NCBI GenBank assembly: GCA_026119935.1 | Contig: JALRMH010000048.1 | Coordinates: 186,001-250,000 of the forward strand | Length of the DNA stretch: 64,000 nucleotides | Direction of reading: 5' to 3' | Source: Endothia cerciana | Lineage: Eukaryota > Ascomycota > Sordariomycetes > Diaporthales > Cryphonectriaceae | Shown: one piece after another, positions 1 through 11,166 of the stretch | Numbering within the stretch: position 1 is the first letter of the stretch | How the letters are laid out: every line of letters begins with the position of its first letter | Notes under the pieces: model-generated | Told to the model about the DNA's origin: nothing | The model's input: only the letters and a program-made list of their open reading frames with translations | Databases searched by the model: none | Program-made: the position numbers and the translations under genes

Positions 1-723
1 ACCTTCTTCTGCTGCAGGGCTCTCTGAATTCCGTGGCCCAAGAGATTGAGCTGCGTAAATCTGCTATGATCGTCTCGAGCGGTGTTGAGCTGCTCCACGT
101 TCGAGATCTTGGGTCCCCAGCGTCCTTGGTGATAATCCCTGATGCATCTCACGACGGCCTCCGGTATGTAGTACGTCTCAGGAGCTTTGGGGCTGGCGTA
201 AACAATCGACCGTGTCGTTGGCGACACCTGACGCGCTCGGCTGGCCTCAACATGGTGTCTTCTACGCCGGAGATGCATGGCCAGCCTGTCCATAGAAACG
301 ATGCCGCCGTGCCCCAGGCGGACGATGCCACTAGAGCTCCGGGGCTGCTCCTGGAGGACCTGCGAGATCTGCTCGGCCTGACCATCTTCCAAGGTAATGT
401 TCTTGCGGTAACCCCACGCCCTCATGCGGCTCTTATAGGTCTTGATTCTGTACAACGCGTCAGCCGTCTCTTGTACACGACAAACGTTCGCATTAGCCAG
501 ACTACCTTGGCACTCACGTTGCACTGAAGCCATATTCCTTCTTCATGGTGTCCACCACCTGCTTCAAGGTCATATTCTCGTCCAGATACAGACGCTTGAT
601 GGTCTGTTGATGCACAAGCCACTCATTCTCAGCTGGCAACAGCGCATTATGCCGCGTGCTCCCATCCCTGAGGGCCAGCCGCGTCGCTGGGGTAGACATT
701 GGTGCTTGGCTGTCGATGTTCAT
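1..723 (-). CDS. Clr5-domain protein, partial (3' end beyond window)
   Basis: Two exons on the minus strand: 723-518 and 447-1, with an intron at 448-517 (GTGAGT...TACAG). The joined frame stays open to the window edge. The start is the ATG at 723. Residues about 30-90 match the fungal Clr5 N-terminal domain: a tryptophan (NEW), then TIKRLYLDENMTLKQVVDTM, then YGFSAT followed across the splice by IKTYKSRMRAWGYRKN. The family is common in filamentous ascomycetes and is usually of unknown biochemical role; some members resemble transcription regulators, so nuclear function is only an inference. The region after the domain is basic and shows no motif I recognise. The C-terminus is missing because the gene leaves the window on the left. 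Confidence 0.85.
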
Positions 724-2435
724 GGGTCGGCGGGTTTCATGATGACAAGCGGTCGCTGGTTGTGTTCTGCAGCTATGCTGCAGTCGTATGCGATGTGATC
801 TGCGTCCGAACTAGCAGCGTGACAAATGTCCTTGGTTCGGAGGTCCCGGCGCCGTCTGGCATGCTCGTGGCTGTGCCGCTCCAATACCGGCTCAAGAACG
901 AGGAGTGGATCCTGCTTCAGCCCTGAATCCTTCGCAACCTTTTTAGGCACGCAGGCCGCGACCATTCCTCCTACTTATGCCGGAACGGGGTTGCTAGCCC
1001 ACGTGGCGCACTATTTGAGTACCCTCCCAGGGGGGGCGGGCGGTATGCCAGCGTTGCTGTGGCTGCTGCAGCTTTGTCGTGGTGAGGGACCGGGTAGGTA
1101 GCATGGGTAGCCGATAATCATGTCTATATTATGGTAAGGCCGGTGGGAAGATCGTCCGTTGTCCAGTCCTCGTGGCCTCGGACAGACACGTCACGGTTCG
1201 GAAATAGTCTGATCTTTTGTCTCCGACGACAGGCATCATCGTCACCGGATGTGTCAGAGGCCGGAATAGGCGCTCAGCTGAGGTCCACCATGATCACTGC
1301 TTATCTCGAATAGTTATACCACATCTGCAACACTATACTTCCATTGAATTCGCCATTTCAATGTCTACCAAGTTGTATAAACTTAATGAGGCCCTGACAC
1401 GACTTGGGGCTTGATGACTTGCCCTATCAATAATCCACGAGCTTTGAACAAGAAACAGCGTCCTCCGAAGACCCAGGTGAGATAATTGTGTTGAGAGGCA
1501 ATACACGACCCATCTCAAGAGAGAGTCCAATCATCTTTGTGTCGCACGATGCAAAGTAGACAGTACAGATTATATGTCACACGCGACAAGACTGAGGTAT
1601 CGTGGGAGTGTTATTCATTGGATTGTGTACCTGGTTGAGACGTGTATGCCACTCGTCAAAACGATTATGTGATATTGAGTCGTTGGAGGAGCCGTCTAGA
1701 TGCCGAGAATAGGTATAAAATCCAAGCTCTTATTGTTTAATAGATTACTATGTTAATATGCTAAGTCCTCCTTAGCCGACATTAGGGATGGGGCATGTCT
1801 GCACGACTAGCAAAGGGTGGGCCCGCCCTCCCCATATCCTATTCCCATTCTGCCGCCCAATTAATATATTGCTCCTGAATATACATTTTACCCCTTAAGG
1901 ATTCCTTTCTGTCCTGACTGTCCCTGCCAGGGACTCGGCAGGACATGATTTGTCTTTCTCGTGTGGTTCAGGACACCCCAGTCATTGATAGCTGAATGCC
2001 AGCCCAGATGGGGTTAGTACAGCCTCAGTGCCAGTGATACGGCACTTATGATGCCAGACAGCCGGCACTGTGATGCGGGCCTTGCAGGTGGTGCAGCAGG
2101 GCTCGGCGGGGAAGCCGTCGAAGACCGTCTAAAGCTAGGAAGAGACAGGCACCAACAGGCGGGACATACAGAGCTAACCTTTGACGGAAGCTGAGCAAAG
2201 CAGTGTTATTTATCTTCCGCTAGTCTTGAGCTGAAGATGCCAATAAGGCCCCTCCTCTTCAGTTTAATCCTCCTCGACAACGACCAGGCCGCGCGAGCGA
2301 AAGAAGTGTGATGCTGCATGCAGGCTTGGAGGTTGAAGAGAAGATGAAGGCGCTTGCGACCTGAACATCGTGCTGTCATTGAACTACTGGCTACCTAGGT
2401 AGCTGCCAGGCCGGGTATTCGCGGACCGCTCGGCC
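724..2435. other. Intergenic region, no supported gene
   Basis: About 1.7 kb between the divergent Clr5-domain gene and the permease. Short open frames exist on both strands but none shows a domain, good codon continuity or a plausible exon structure. The part from about 1300 to 1900 is visibly richer in A and T than the flanks. I see no tRNA and no transposon terminus. Confidence 0.5.
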
Positions 2436-4267
2436 ATGGACACGAGAGAGATGCAATTGTCCCCGGACAATATCGATCGCGTGAATCAAGAAACACTTGA
2501 TGAGTGTGATCTGGCAGCGCTTGGCCACGCACAGGCCCTCTCACGCAAGTTTGACTTGGGTAGCATACTTGCTCTGGCATTTTGTGTCCTGGGGACCTGG
2601 TCAACTTTCGCCCAGGTAATCACATCACCTTGAATGTGACTTAGACACACTTGCAGGAGGCACAGGTCCTACATATCTACTCATCACTACTTGGGGGGTG
2701 CGGAGAGGTAGATAGGCTGACCACCGATAATTCCCTCAGGACCTCGCAAGCGGCCTTTCGAACGGTGGCCCAGTCAGCATCCTCTGGGGTCTCTGTCTCG
2801 TGACAGTCTGCAGTGTCTGCGTCGCCGTTTCTCTAGGCGAGCTGTGCTGCAGCATGCCCACGGCGCTTGGACAAGCATACTGGGTTCTCCGGCTCTGGGA
2901 TACACCAGCAGGAAGATTCGGCTCATACCTCTGCGCTTGGATCAACACCTTCGGCTGGTGGGCTCTCACCGCATCGCAGGCCGCGTTCATGACAAGCTTC
3001 CTGCTTGGCATGAAGAACATGTTCGACCCAGGCTGGACTGGCGGCGATGAGGGCTGGGCCCAGTTTCTCGTCTATCTCGGCGTCACGGCCCTCTTGACCG
3101 GTCTCAATCTGGTTGCATGCCGGAAGGACAAGGTGCTGCCTTGGTTCAACGACTTCGTCGGCGTCTGGTTTGGCGGGCTTTCCGTCGTCTTCAGCTTGGC
3201 GCTGTTGATCACGGTGGGGCCAAGTCCGGTCTCCAGTATCAGCCCGCCAAGTTCGTCTTTGGGAGATGGATTAACCAGACGGGTTGGAGCGATGGCGTGA
3301 CAGTAAGTATTTTCCTATGTAGTCGTCTTCGTGATGGAACTCTTCTGACCTCATCTCTCAGTGGTTCGTCGGTCTTATCCAGGCTGCGTACGGGCTCACA
3401 GCCTTCGACTCTGTCATCCATATGGTAGAAGAGATACCAGTACCTCGACGAAACGCCCCAAGGGCCATCTGGCTATCCGTGGTGATTGGTGCACTCAGCG
3501 GCTTCCTGTTCATGGTCGTCTGTCTCTTCTGCATTCAAGATCTGGACACCGTCATGAACGCAGACCTACCCTTCATGCAGCTGGTCCAAGACGCCATCGG
3601 TACGCAGGGCAGTGCTGTGTTATTGGCGCTCTTCATCTTCAACGGACTAGGCCAAGGCATCAGTATCTTCACGACCGGGTCGCGACTCACCTGGGGTTTC
3701 GCCAGAGACGGAGGCTTACCTTTTAGCGACTACTTCACCAAGATCGATCCCACGTGGAATGTCCCCGCCAGGGCCGTAATACTGCAAGGCCTTATCATCG
3801 CCCTTGTTGGTGTCTTGTAGCTCTTCGCCAACACCGTCCTCGAGGCCATCCTGAGTACGGCAACGATCGCTCTTACTATCTCCTATGGACTGCCGATCGC
3901 GGCGCTGATGGTTGCCGGACGTGACAAGCTCCCTCCGGGAGGTCTCCGCCTGGGACATCGCGGACCCGTCGTCAACTGGACGTCGATCTTGTACTGCGTC
4001 ATCACGACTGTGTTTTTCTTCTTCCCAGGGTCGCCGAATCCAGAGCCCAGCGATATGAACTATGCGATTGCTGTTTTCGGCGTTGTGCTGGTTGTGTCCA
4101 TTGGGTTCTGGTTCGTCAACGGCCGGGTTGCTTACATGCACACTGAGGGCTCTGCCGCTCGTGTGCATGAGGCTGGGCAGCGCGAGATGCTGATCCATGA
4201 GGGCATTATGGCAAATTCGAGTGGCGAGACGGAAACCTCGACCAGTTCTGATCATAGGAAGACGTGA
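2436..4267 (+). pseudogene. APC-superfamily amino acid/choline permease, disabled
   Basis: Three exons: 2436-2615, 2740-3302 and 3362-4267, with introns at 2616-2739 and 3303-3361. The product resembles fungal GABA/choline/amino acid permeases of the amino acid-polyamine-organocation superfamily. It has a short hydrophilic N-terminus, then hydrophobic spans beginning DLGSILALAFCVLGTWSTFAQ, and conserved blocks such as FVGLIQAAYGLTAFDSVIHM and GSRLTWGFARDGGLP. Two lesions break it. At the run of four Gs at 3216-3219 the frame shifts; one more G would restore continuity into the block starting KSGLQYQPAKF. An in-frame TAG at 3818-3820 interrupts a membrane span (GVL, stop, LFANTVLEAIL). Frame and homology resume after both. 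Either this is a real pseudogene with little other decay, or one lesion is a sequencing error; two independent hits favour a pseudogene. Confidence 0.8.
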
Positions 4268-4372
4268 GGCTTATCTCATATGAGAGTGTTACCACAGGCC
4301 TGCCCAGGAGTACACACGTAAGGCCGGGTTCAGCGGTCGTATCCGCCGTAGTCGCGGGATGAATTCGTGATT

Positions 4373-4440
4373 CTTGACTCGAGATCTAGGGTAAGTTGAT
4401 GAGGCTGAGTCATCCAACTTACCCTAGACCTGAAGTCAAG
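4373..4440. repeat. Foldback inverted repeat downstream of the permease
   Basis: The left arm at 4373-4402 and right arm at 4410-4440 are near-perfect inverted copies separated by 7 bases. Both contain the perfect 13-base core CTAGGGTAAGTTG and its complement. Similarity fades but continues a few bases outward on each side. RNA or single-stranded DNA from here would form a hairpin of roughly 30 bp. It lies in the 470-bp gap between the permease and the convergent reductase gene, which otherwise holds nothing recognisable. Confidence 0.8.
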
Positions 4441-4741
4441 TTTCTCACGAGGGGTTTTATTCCCCGGCAGCCAAGATTCGACTCAACCGGATCTCACGAA
4501 GCACATCTTAAACATTTATGCCATACAGGGAAATACTACAAACGATCACAAAAAGGGTTCATATTAATATGGTATCAATGCACCAGAAATGACGAGGTCG
4601 GGGATTTCATCATCAATACGCTGTTCTGGATGCTTGAGATGCAGGTTACACAGTCAATTTAATCTCCTACTGTGTAGTGTCGCGAGATAGTAGCCCCAAA
4701 ATGTGCTAACCACATTCCCAAGCGGATTTCTCTGGAATACC

Positions 4742-5889
4742 TCACCACTTCTGATCTTGATCACCATACTTCATCTCTGGCGTGCTCTTCGTCGGCACCT
4801 CCACCAGCCCCCTGGCCTCCTTGACCTGGAACTGCAGCCCCCTCAACAGCGCATAGAGCACCTTGAGCGTCGGCGTCGGTACGCTCAGCCCCTCTGCCTC
4901 GCGCAGCGGCTCGCCTATGATATTCTCGAACTCGATGAAGTTGCCCTTCTCGATATCCTGGCACATGCTAGGCTTGAAGAACGAGTCGTAGATATCGATC
5001 GTGATGATCTTTTCGACCAGGTCCAGCGGCAGCTCGACGCCTTTCGCCTTCGCCGTCGCCACAATCTCCAACATGACGGGCCGGACCAGCTCGTCGATGA
5101 CGTGCTCGCTCGCACGCATCCGCGATGTGTCCATGCGCAGGATCGTCGCGACGCTGTTGAAGCTCGCATTGTAAAGGAGCTTCCTCCAGCGGCTGAATGG
5201 GACGTCCGGGTCGTAGCTACAGTCGACAGCCGGGCAGGCGCCATAGAGCGCGACGAACTTCTTTGCGGCGGCGGTGGACACGTCCGTTGGAATGTTGGGG
5301 TTGTCGAAGGCCCCGATGTACGAGGTATCGTAGTTGTCCTGCAGGATCGTGCCGTGAGGAGCTTCACGCGCACCAATGACTGTGATACCCGAGAGGACCG
5401 GATTGCAGGGAAAGGCGGTGATGATTGGCCGCTCGATGTTAAGACCATTCTGTAGCAGGGTGATGGCGGTATGGCCTGGAGTGACAGCCGACGCAATCAC
5501 TTCTGCTGTGGAAGGAGGGATGTCTGCGACGTTCTTGGTGGTGACAACCACGAAATCGTACGGGTCCAGCTTCTCATCTGCCACTTTGGGCACCGTGTTG
5601 CGGACTAGGGCTTTGGTCAGCCGACGCTTTTGAGAGACCGTAGCATTCCATTTGGCAGAGACTCACTGATTGTTGGTCTCCAATTCTCCGCCTCGCCATG
5701 ATTTAGAGACTTGATGTGGAAACCTTGCTCCCTAACGACCGAGAAGTTGGAGCGCAGGACAGCAGTGACATTGGCCTTGCCACCCTGCTCAAGTGCGTAC
5801 GCCGCCATCGTTCCCACTCCACCGCTGCCAACCAGCAGGACGTTGGCTTTCTTTTCAGACAGGGTATCCATTGCTTCTGGTTGTGTCAT
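4742..5889 (-). CDS. 2-dehydropantoate 2-reductase (ketopantoate reductase, PanE/ApbA family)
   Basis: Exons at 5889-5667 and 5604-4742 with an intron at 5605-5666 (GTGAGT...CTAG, branch site GGCTGAC). The product is 361 aa, normal for the family. The enzyme reduces ketopantoate to pantoate with NADPH on the pathway to pantothenate and coenzyme A; fungi often carry several paralogs with other 2-oxo substrates. Residues about 15-30 are a Rossmann nucleotide-binding motif (NVLLVGSGGVGTMAAYALEQ). The block YDFVVVTTKN ends in the conserved lysine region, LLQNGLNIERPI carries the conserved Asn, and the C-terminal helical domain contains WRKLLYNASFNSVATI. The start is the ATG at 5889, followed closely by a second ATG at 5871. 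The gene appears intact. Confidence 0.92.
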
Positions 5890-6783
5890 GGTGGATCTGA
5901 GTCTCTGGAAATTTTGGTGGTAAGGAGGGGGCCGAAGGCGAGTTGATAAACAGGAAGGTATCGAAGATTTTATGAGCCATGGCAAGCGATTCTGTGACGA
6001 GATGGACGCCATATTTCACACAATAAAAGAGTGAATGGTCTTGTAGCAACAGGTTCGCTATTAACAGGCTTCTGCGTGCTCCTCAAATACAGCAGCTTCA
6101 CTTCAATAATGATTGGCTCAGCTGCCTGTATCTGATATTCTCCACTAGGACGATATGGATTCCTTCAAGCTTAGGGAATGGTGAAGAAATACAGAATATT
6201 CAGTGTTTCACGTTTTGATGGTGAATGGGTCAAGATCCAGAAAACAACGCAGCGACCTCGGAATCAAGCCTTTGTTGATAAGGAATCCTTATCTCTCAGA
6301 AAAGGGCATACCCCCCCCCCCCTCCAATCCAACCGGCTTTCCAATTTCTTCTTTTCTCTTTCACCGAAGGATGAGAGCAGAAAGTCGCGATGTGCACTCA
6401 CTGCAGTCCTCACTACACTAGGAGTGTTGTGTGGCTTGACGCTCCTCGTTGAGTACCAATGACCAGCATCAACGGGCATCAAGCGCCCGGTCAGCTTGGT
6501 TTGCATCAGGCGAGCATTTTGTTCACCTATGGATCTCCGAGTAATTACTGAGAAGGTGGCTGATGTAGAGGCTGAATGCATCATTTCTACCCTGATCAAG
6601 TCGTCCACTCCTCAAACAGGAGGCCATGGCTAATTCTCACGATGGGCATCTGGAAATGCCTTCTAGTAATTATCTATGTACAATCCCGCGCTGCGGCCTC
6701 GAAGACCTTAATAGACATTGGTTGCGTCGCTTAATGCCGGTTGGCTTTCCTCAGCTTACTTATAGCCTGGCTCCGAGAATCTT
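5890..6783. other. Intergenic region with a poly-C tract
   Basis: No convincing gene. A run of 12 C lies at 6311-6322. This stretch holds the presumed promoter of the reductase gene and the 3' flank of the convergent dehydrogenase gene. Confidence 0.4.
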
Positions 6784-7596
6784 TTACCACGGAATTGTCT
6801 CACCAAATCTGTCCACGAAACATCCACTACTCAAAGCTGTATCGACACCAAACCTCTCAAACAGTGACAACACATCCTTCAAACTTTCCTCTGCACTGAT
6901 GGCTCCATCTTCCTTGACGACCACCAGCCCTGTCTCCACCCTCCCGGGGTGTACCATCGCGAAGAACACGTCAGGGACATCGATACTCATGCTCCTCAAC
7001 ACGGCATTCAGCGCCGCCTTGCTCGCGCGGTACGCATAGCCGCCGCCTGCGGCGTTGGCGGCGATGCTACCCATGCGCGACGAGAGCACGACAACCCTGG
7101 GGTCAAGGCTCTGTTGTGCGGCGAGCTTCAGATTAGGCAGCACAGCGGTCAGGATGTTAAAGGTCCCGACCACGTTGATCTCGTACGTCCGCACAAGTGT
7201 AGTGGCGTCCATTGCATCTAGGGTCTCGGCTGATGCGACGTCGCTAGAGCTCTTGATGGGGACATGCGGGGCGAGACCGCGCACGCCGGCGCAGTGGATG
7301 ACGAGCGAGACGGGTGTCTCCTCGCCGACGTGACGGCACACGAGGGCTCGTTGCTGCCCGACTGGCGAGGTGACGTCTAGCTGCGCGTAGATTGAGCCTC
7401 CCTGGCGATGAAGCGTGTGTTCCTCTCCTGCCTCATCCATCCAAGGCTGTCGGTCTACACCGACGACGGTATATGAGGAGGTTGTATTCTCGGCAAAGTG
7501 GTTAAAGAACGCGCGGCCGAGACCGGACGATGCGCCTGTGATGAGAATCACAGGCTGCGGGACCTGACATGGCAGTGATACTGCGTGCTGCGACAT
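6784..7596 (-). CDS. Short-chain dehydrogenase/reductase (SDR)
   Basis: Single exon, 270 aa from the ATG at 7596; the open frame extends 12 codons further upstream but only through non-ATG codons. It is a classical SDR that uses NAD(P)H on an unidentified substrate. The cofactor motif TGASSGLG lies near residue 22. VVGVDRQPW follows as the second beta strand, with Asp suggesting NAD preference. A CAG in VIHCAGVRG stands for the NAG motif. The active site is VVLSSRMGS plus the YxxxK motif within YAYRASKAAL. The product is slightly longer than the usual 250 aa. There is no signal peptide, so it is probably cytosolic. The neighbouring genes give no pathway. Confidence 0.9.
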   Translation of the reverse strand: MSQHAVSLPCQVPQPVILITGASSGLGRAFFNHFAENTTSSYTVVGVDRQPWMDEAGEEHTLHRQGGSIYAQLDVTSPVGQQRALVCRHVGEETPVSLVIHCAGVRGLAPHVPIKSSSDVASAETLDAMDATTLVRTYEINVVGTFNILTAVLPNLKLAAQQSLDPRVVVLSSRMGSIAANAAGGGYAYRASKAALNAVLRSMSIDVPDVFFAMVHPGRVETGLVVVKEDGAISAEESLKDVLSLFERFGVDTALSSGCFVDRFGETIPW

Positions 7597-8300
7597 GTCG
7601 ATGACTGTGTCCTGCCACTGTGGCTGCTGCAACCCTCAAACTGCTTGGGATTGGTGCGCGGTCTCTGCCAAAGGATGATGCTGTTGGTAGGTCACAAACG
7701 TTAGAAGCAGATCTGCAGACAGTACAGGTCGTTGATTCAGGTGGTTGTTGTTGTTGTTAGAAGGAAGGAAGCTATCCAGGCCAGCCTGCCTGGGCTAGGT
7801 CTAAATACAGGCTGTGGGTTTGGCATCAGCCTGACCGGGCCGATGCCCGGGCCGATACGGCCCGCCAGCCAAATCCTTCTGCACAGCGGCTCAGGCTGCA
7901 TTGCCGCTCTTGCCACCTACCAATTGTGGGTGGATTTTCTTATCCCGCACTGGGCCGCCAAGCTGCAAACCGAGGTCTGCTATCCACGTGTTAGTTGCGT
8001 AGCCCACCTGCAAGTGGCTCTACACTTGCTTGCATAGCCCCGCCATGCTCCATTTCACGCCTATGATGTCAGCAAGAGAGAGAGAGGTCTCTTGATGAGT
8101 CCCCGCACAACTGCAATCCGACGGTCGTATCGCAGATCGGACAAAACACCCACAGTAAAATATACCAGAGCATACCAGCACCGGCCATGATCAACTTGCG
8201 TACTGCGGCGCGTGCATACAATTGGGTCTTTTGTTCTCATAAGTGATTTCGTTGTCATCCGGGAAATCCCGACATTGCGAACACAGGATTTGTCCCATGG
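7597..8300. other. Intergenic region
   Basis: No gene supported. It contains a short GTT repeat near 7743 and GC-rich palindrome-like runs near 7830-7865. Confidence 0.4.
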
Positions 8301-9969
8301 TCCACGTCGAAGACGCAACCATGCCATCCAAACAGTTCCGAGATACACTAGAGAGTGTGGAGCTCGAGGTCTCAAGAGCCGTCGCTCTCGGGGGAAGTAA
8401 CCGCTGAGGTGCCTTCAGACGTGCTGCCGGGCGTCATCGACCAGTGTAACGGGGCTCACGAGAAGTGTCTGGAGGCAATCTTTGGAGGCATGGATTTCAC
8501 ACCAACACGACTAATCTCTATCGACGAGCTTAGCAACACTGTGAAAGTCATCGAGACTGCGGCGAACCCGTGAGATATGCTGCACTAAGCCACTGCTGGG
8601 GGGATTCTCAGCCGGTCCGTCTGACAAACGCAACGTACAAAGAGTTCACAACAAATGGGCTGCCGTCGACCACCTGACCGCAGTGTTCCGGGATGCAGTG
8701 GAGGTGACCATGGTTATGGGCTTCAGCAACCTCTGGACCGACTCTCTGGGCATCCTGCAGGATGATTCCGAGGACTGGGCCAGAGAATCGGCAGCGATGG
8801 CTGGCATTTACGCGAGCAGTTACGTGACTATCGTCGCAGCATCATTTCGAAACAGCGATATATCGTTCCTTGAAAACCTTCGAGGGCCCCGCGGCTTAGT
8901 TTCAGGTTTTCACGCAAGGACGTTGGATATTGCACAGCAGGACCACATTGACCACCACGCCTTGACTTTTCGCGAACGTATTATTGCACCAAGAAAAGTC
9001 ATCTTTACCTTCGGGGACATGCGGTGGGAGTGCCTTGAGGGACGGGTATGCCAGCACGCACATCAGTCTTAGACCCCCCCCCCCCGGAGATCTCACGTAT
9101 AGCCTTCCACAGTCGAGCATGCAGCCGAGAAAACTATGGCGGGCTTGGAGGGGCCTGGTCGACGAGTACAGCGAGAGGCAGCTCATGTTCGCGAAAGATT
9201 CCCTGCCTGCTATAGCAGGTCTGGCAGCTGGGGTAGCGCCCGGCATGAACAGCGAGTATATGGCTGGACTCTGGCGAAAAATCCATATTCCTGACTTGTG
9301 CTGGTTCGTCATGGGATCTCTCTCCACAGAAAGGATGGACACGAAGAGCGTAGCCGCTGAGCACGGACATGCCACCCCGTCGTGGTCTTGGGATTCGATC
9401 CGAGAAATCATCCAACTCTCCAGGACTCTTGACATGCCATCATCTAAGCAATATGCTCAGGTGGAAGTAATCGACGCTGTCTATGGTATTGAGCAACCAG
9501 TACCTTTTGGCCCACTATCAGACGCCACGCTCGTCTTGGCGGCTCCTACATGCGATGCACGTTTGGATCTGCATCGTTCCGCTGTCCACAACGAGCATGG
9601 AATGAATGTAACTGAGTCTAGATACGCGATTTCTGGTCAACTTGGCGTGGATGATGCCAACCCCAACATTACCGTCAAGACTATTTCGATAGGTCCAGAT
9701 AGCTACGAAGAGGGTAAACCAGCCTTTTGTCCCGATATCTGCACCTATCAATGGGAGCTCCAGGATGGAACCCGTCGGACTGGCACGCGTCGTGCGCAGA
9801 GGAGAGTCTGGAACTGCAGAATGAAACGAGAGTTATGCTGCTACTGCTAGGGGATGGTGTGACATTGGTTTTCAGGGAAAGGCAATTAGGAGCACACAAA
9901 AGACAAGGTATCATTTCAGGCAGGCTGCCTAAGGGGGTTTATCAGATGAAGACTGTTGTCATCAAGTAA
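8300..9969 (+). pseudogene. HET-domain (heterokaryon incompatibility) gene, decayed
   Basis: Homology to the fungal HET family is clear but is spread over changing frames. At about 8490-8562 a segment reads FTPTRLISIDELSNTVKVIE. After a frame change, RYAALSHCWGDSQPVRLTN and KEFTTNGLPS follow at about 8564-8670. After a second change, FRDAVEVT, LQDDSEDWARESAAMAGIYA and LTFRERIIAPR follow at about 8683-9045. A third change lies near a run of 12 C at 9074-9085; the next segment carries ERQLMFAKDSLPAIAGLA and ATPSWSWDS. A fourth near 9760-9790 leads to the C-terminal tail. The usual WIDSLCI core reads WTDSLGI here. HET proteins trigger cell death when incompatible strains fuse. With four breaks this copy cannot make a normal protein. 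Confidence 0.85.
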
Positions 9970-10209
9970 CGGGTGGCACGTTTGGGGCATAGGTCCAGTA
10001 TCGGATGTTCTTATTTATTCTCTGATCCCGCCATGATCGACTGCTGAAGAGATCGAGTGTTTGTATGAAGCCATTCACCTCTGGCCATATCCCACCGCTC
10101 GCTCTTTCGAATTACTCGTGAGTGGTGTGACCCACCTCACCTCCTTTCTCAATCCTCGCCTCTTGATGTTCTTCCACGCGCTATTGATCCCGCGTCGACT
10201 TGTCAAGAC

Positions 10210-11166
10210 TCACTGCTCAAAAAACGCGGCCACATGGTCCTTGAAGTCTTGAAGCATGTCCTTGTAACAGATGTCGAGGTCGAGATATTTGATAGACGTG
10301 CGATTCTCGCCCGCAGCATGGTGGGCAGCGTCTTTCGTTGGTAGGAAGCCTGTCAGTAGGTGTTCTCCTTTTGACGGTTCTAACGAGACGGGAATGGAGG
10401 GTCTGCTTCTGGTTGACTGCTGGAGGACTTACCGGCGACAACAGAGTCACTCAAAGCCCGAAGAATCTCGGGATACCATGGCTCGTGCTGGCAAGGGACC
10501 TGGACGTCGTCTCCGAATCGCTGCTTGAAGACCTTGAAGACGACGTTGCGGAGCTGGTGGAGACGCTCGTTCTCGTAGGCAGTGATGGGCTCGTTCAAGG
10601 CTTTGAGGACGATGGGGACCACTGCAGTGAAGCAATAAATGGTGTTAGTGGCCACAGGATAATGGTTGCTGTCAGCTTATATGGGTGTTGTACTTACTCC
10701 CCTCGGAACCTGGAATGATCTTGATGAGTTTGTAGACGCTGAGGATGTAGAAGCCGGCCGAGAAGGCGAGGGCGATGACGCCGGCGATGAAGATGTACAT
10801 AGCCATGACGCGCATGAACGCAAGAATGAGGCTCTCCGTCGTGACGTTCTGCTGGTGGAAGGACTCTGAATTGGTGTGCTTGGAGGCCAAGGTCAACAGG
10901 ACGGCGTCTTGTAGGCGAGATGTTGTTTGAGGAATGCGCCTGGAGATGGAACGGTGCCGTGATGAAGGTCTGGTACTGATGTGAAGGGAAGACCAAAATT
11001 CAAGTTTTGATGCGAGATGTGATGATAAATCCGCCTGCTGAGCATTCAGGACATTTGTGGCAGATGTGATGCGGGTCTGGCTCCGGAACAGTCCGGAATA
11101 GTCACGGATTCTGAAGCTTAGGGTGCAGACTCTGCGCAGCCTAAACGACATAGTGACTTGTGGCAT
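10210..11166 (-). CDS. Hypothetical protein with one membrane segment
   Basis: Three exons: 11166-10698 (or from the ATG at 11151), 10621-10433 and 10349-10210. The introns are 10622-10697 (GTAAGT...CTGCAG) and 10350-10432 (GTAAGT...GACAG). The frame is continuous, giving 265 aa (260 from the second Met). The N-terminus is rich in Arg and Ser (MSFRLRRVCTLSFRIRDYSG) and could target mitochondria. A single hydrophobic span, MYIFIAGVIALAFSAGFYIL, lies near residue 135. After it comes a soluble domain with VPIVLKALNEPITAYENERL and PCQHEPWYPEILRALSDSVV. I do not recognise the family. Splice sites are clean and the gene looks real, although its 5' exon could contain an unrecognised intron. Confidence 0.65.

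Noticed and set aside
4703..5455. 250-codon plus-strand frame opposite the ketopantoate reductase gene
   Set aside because: No domain, and the minus strand encodes a well-conserved enzyme.
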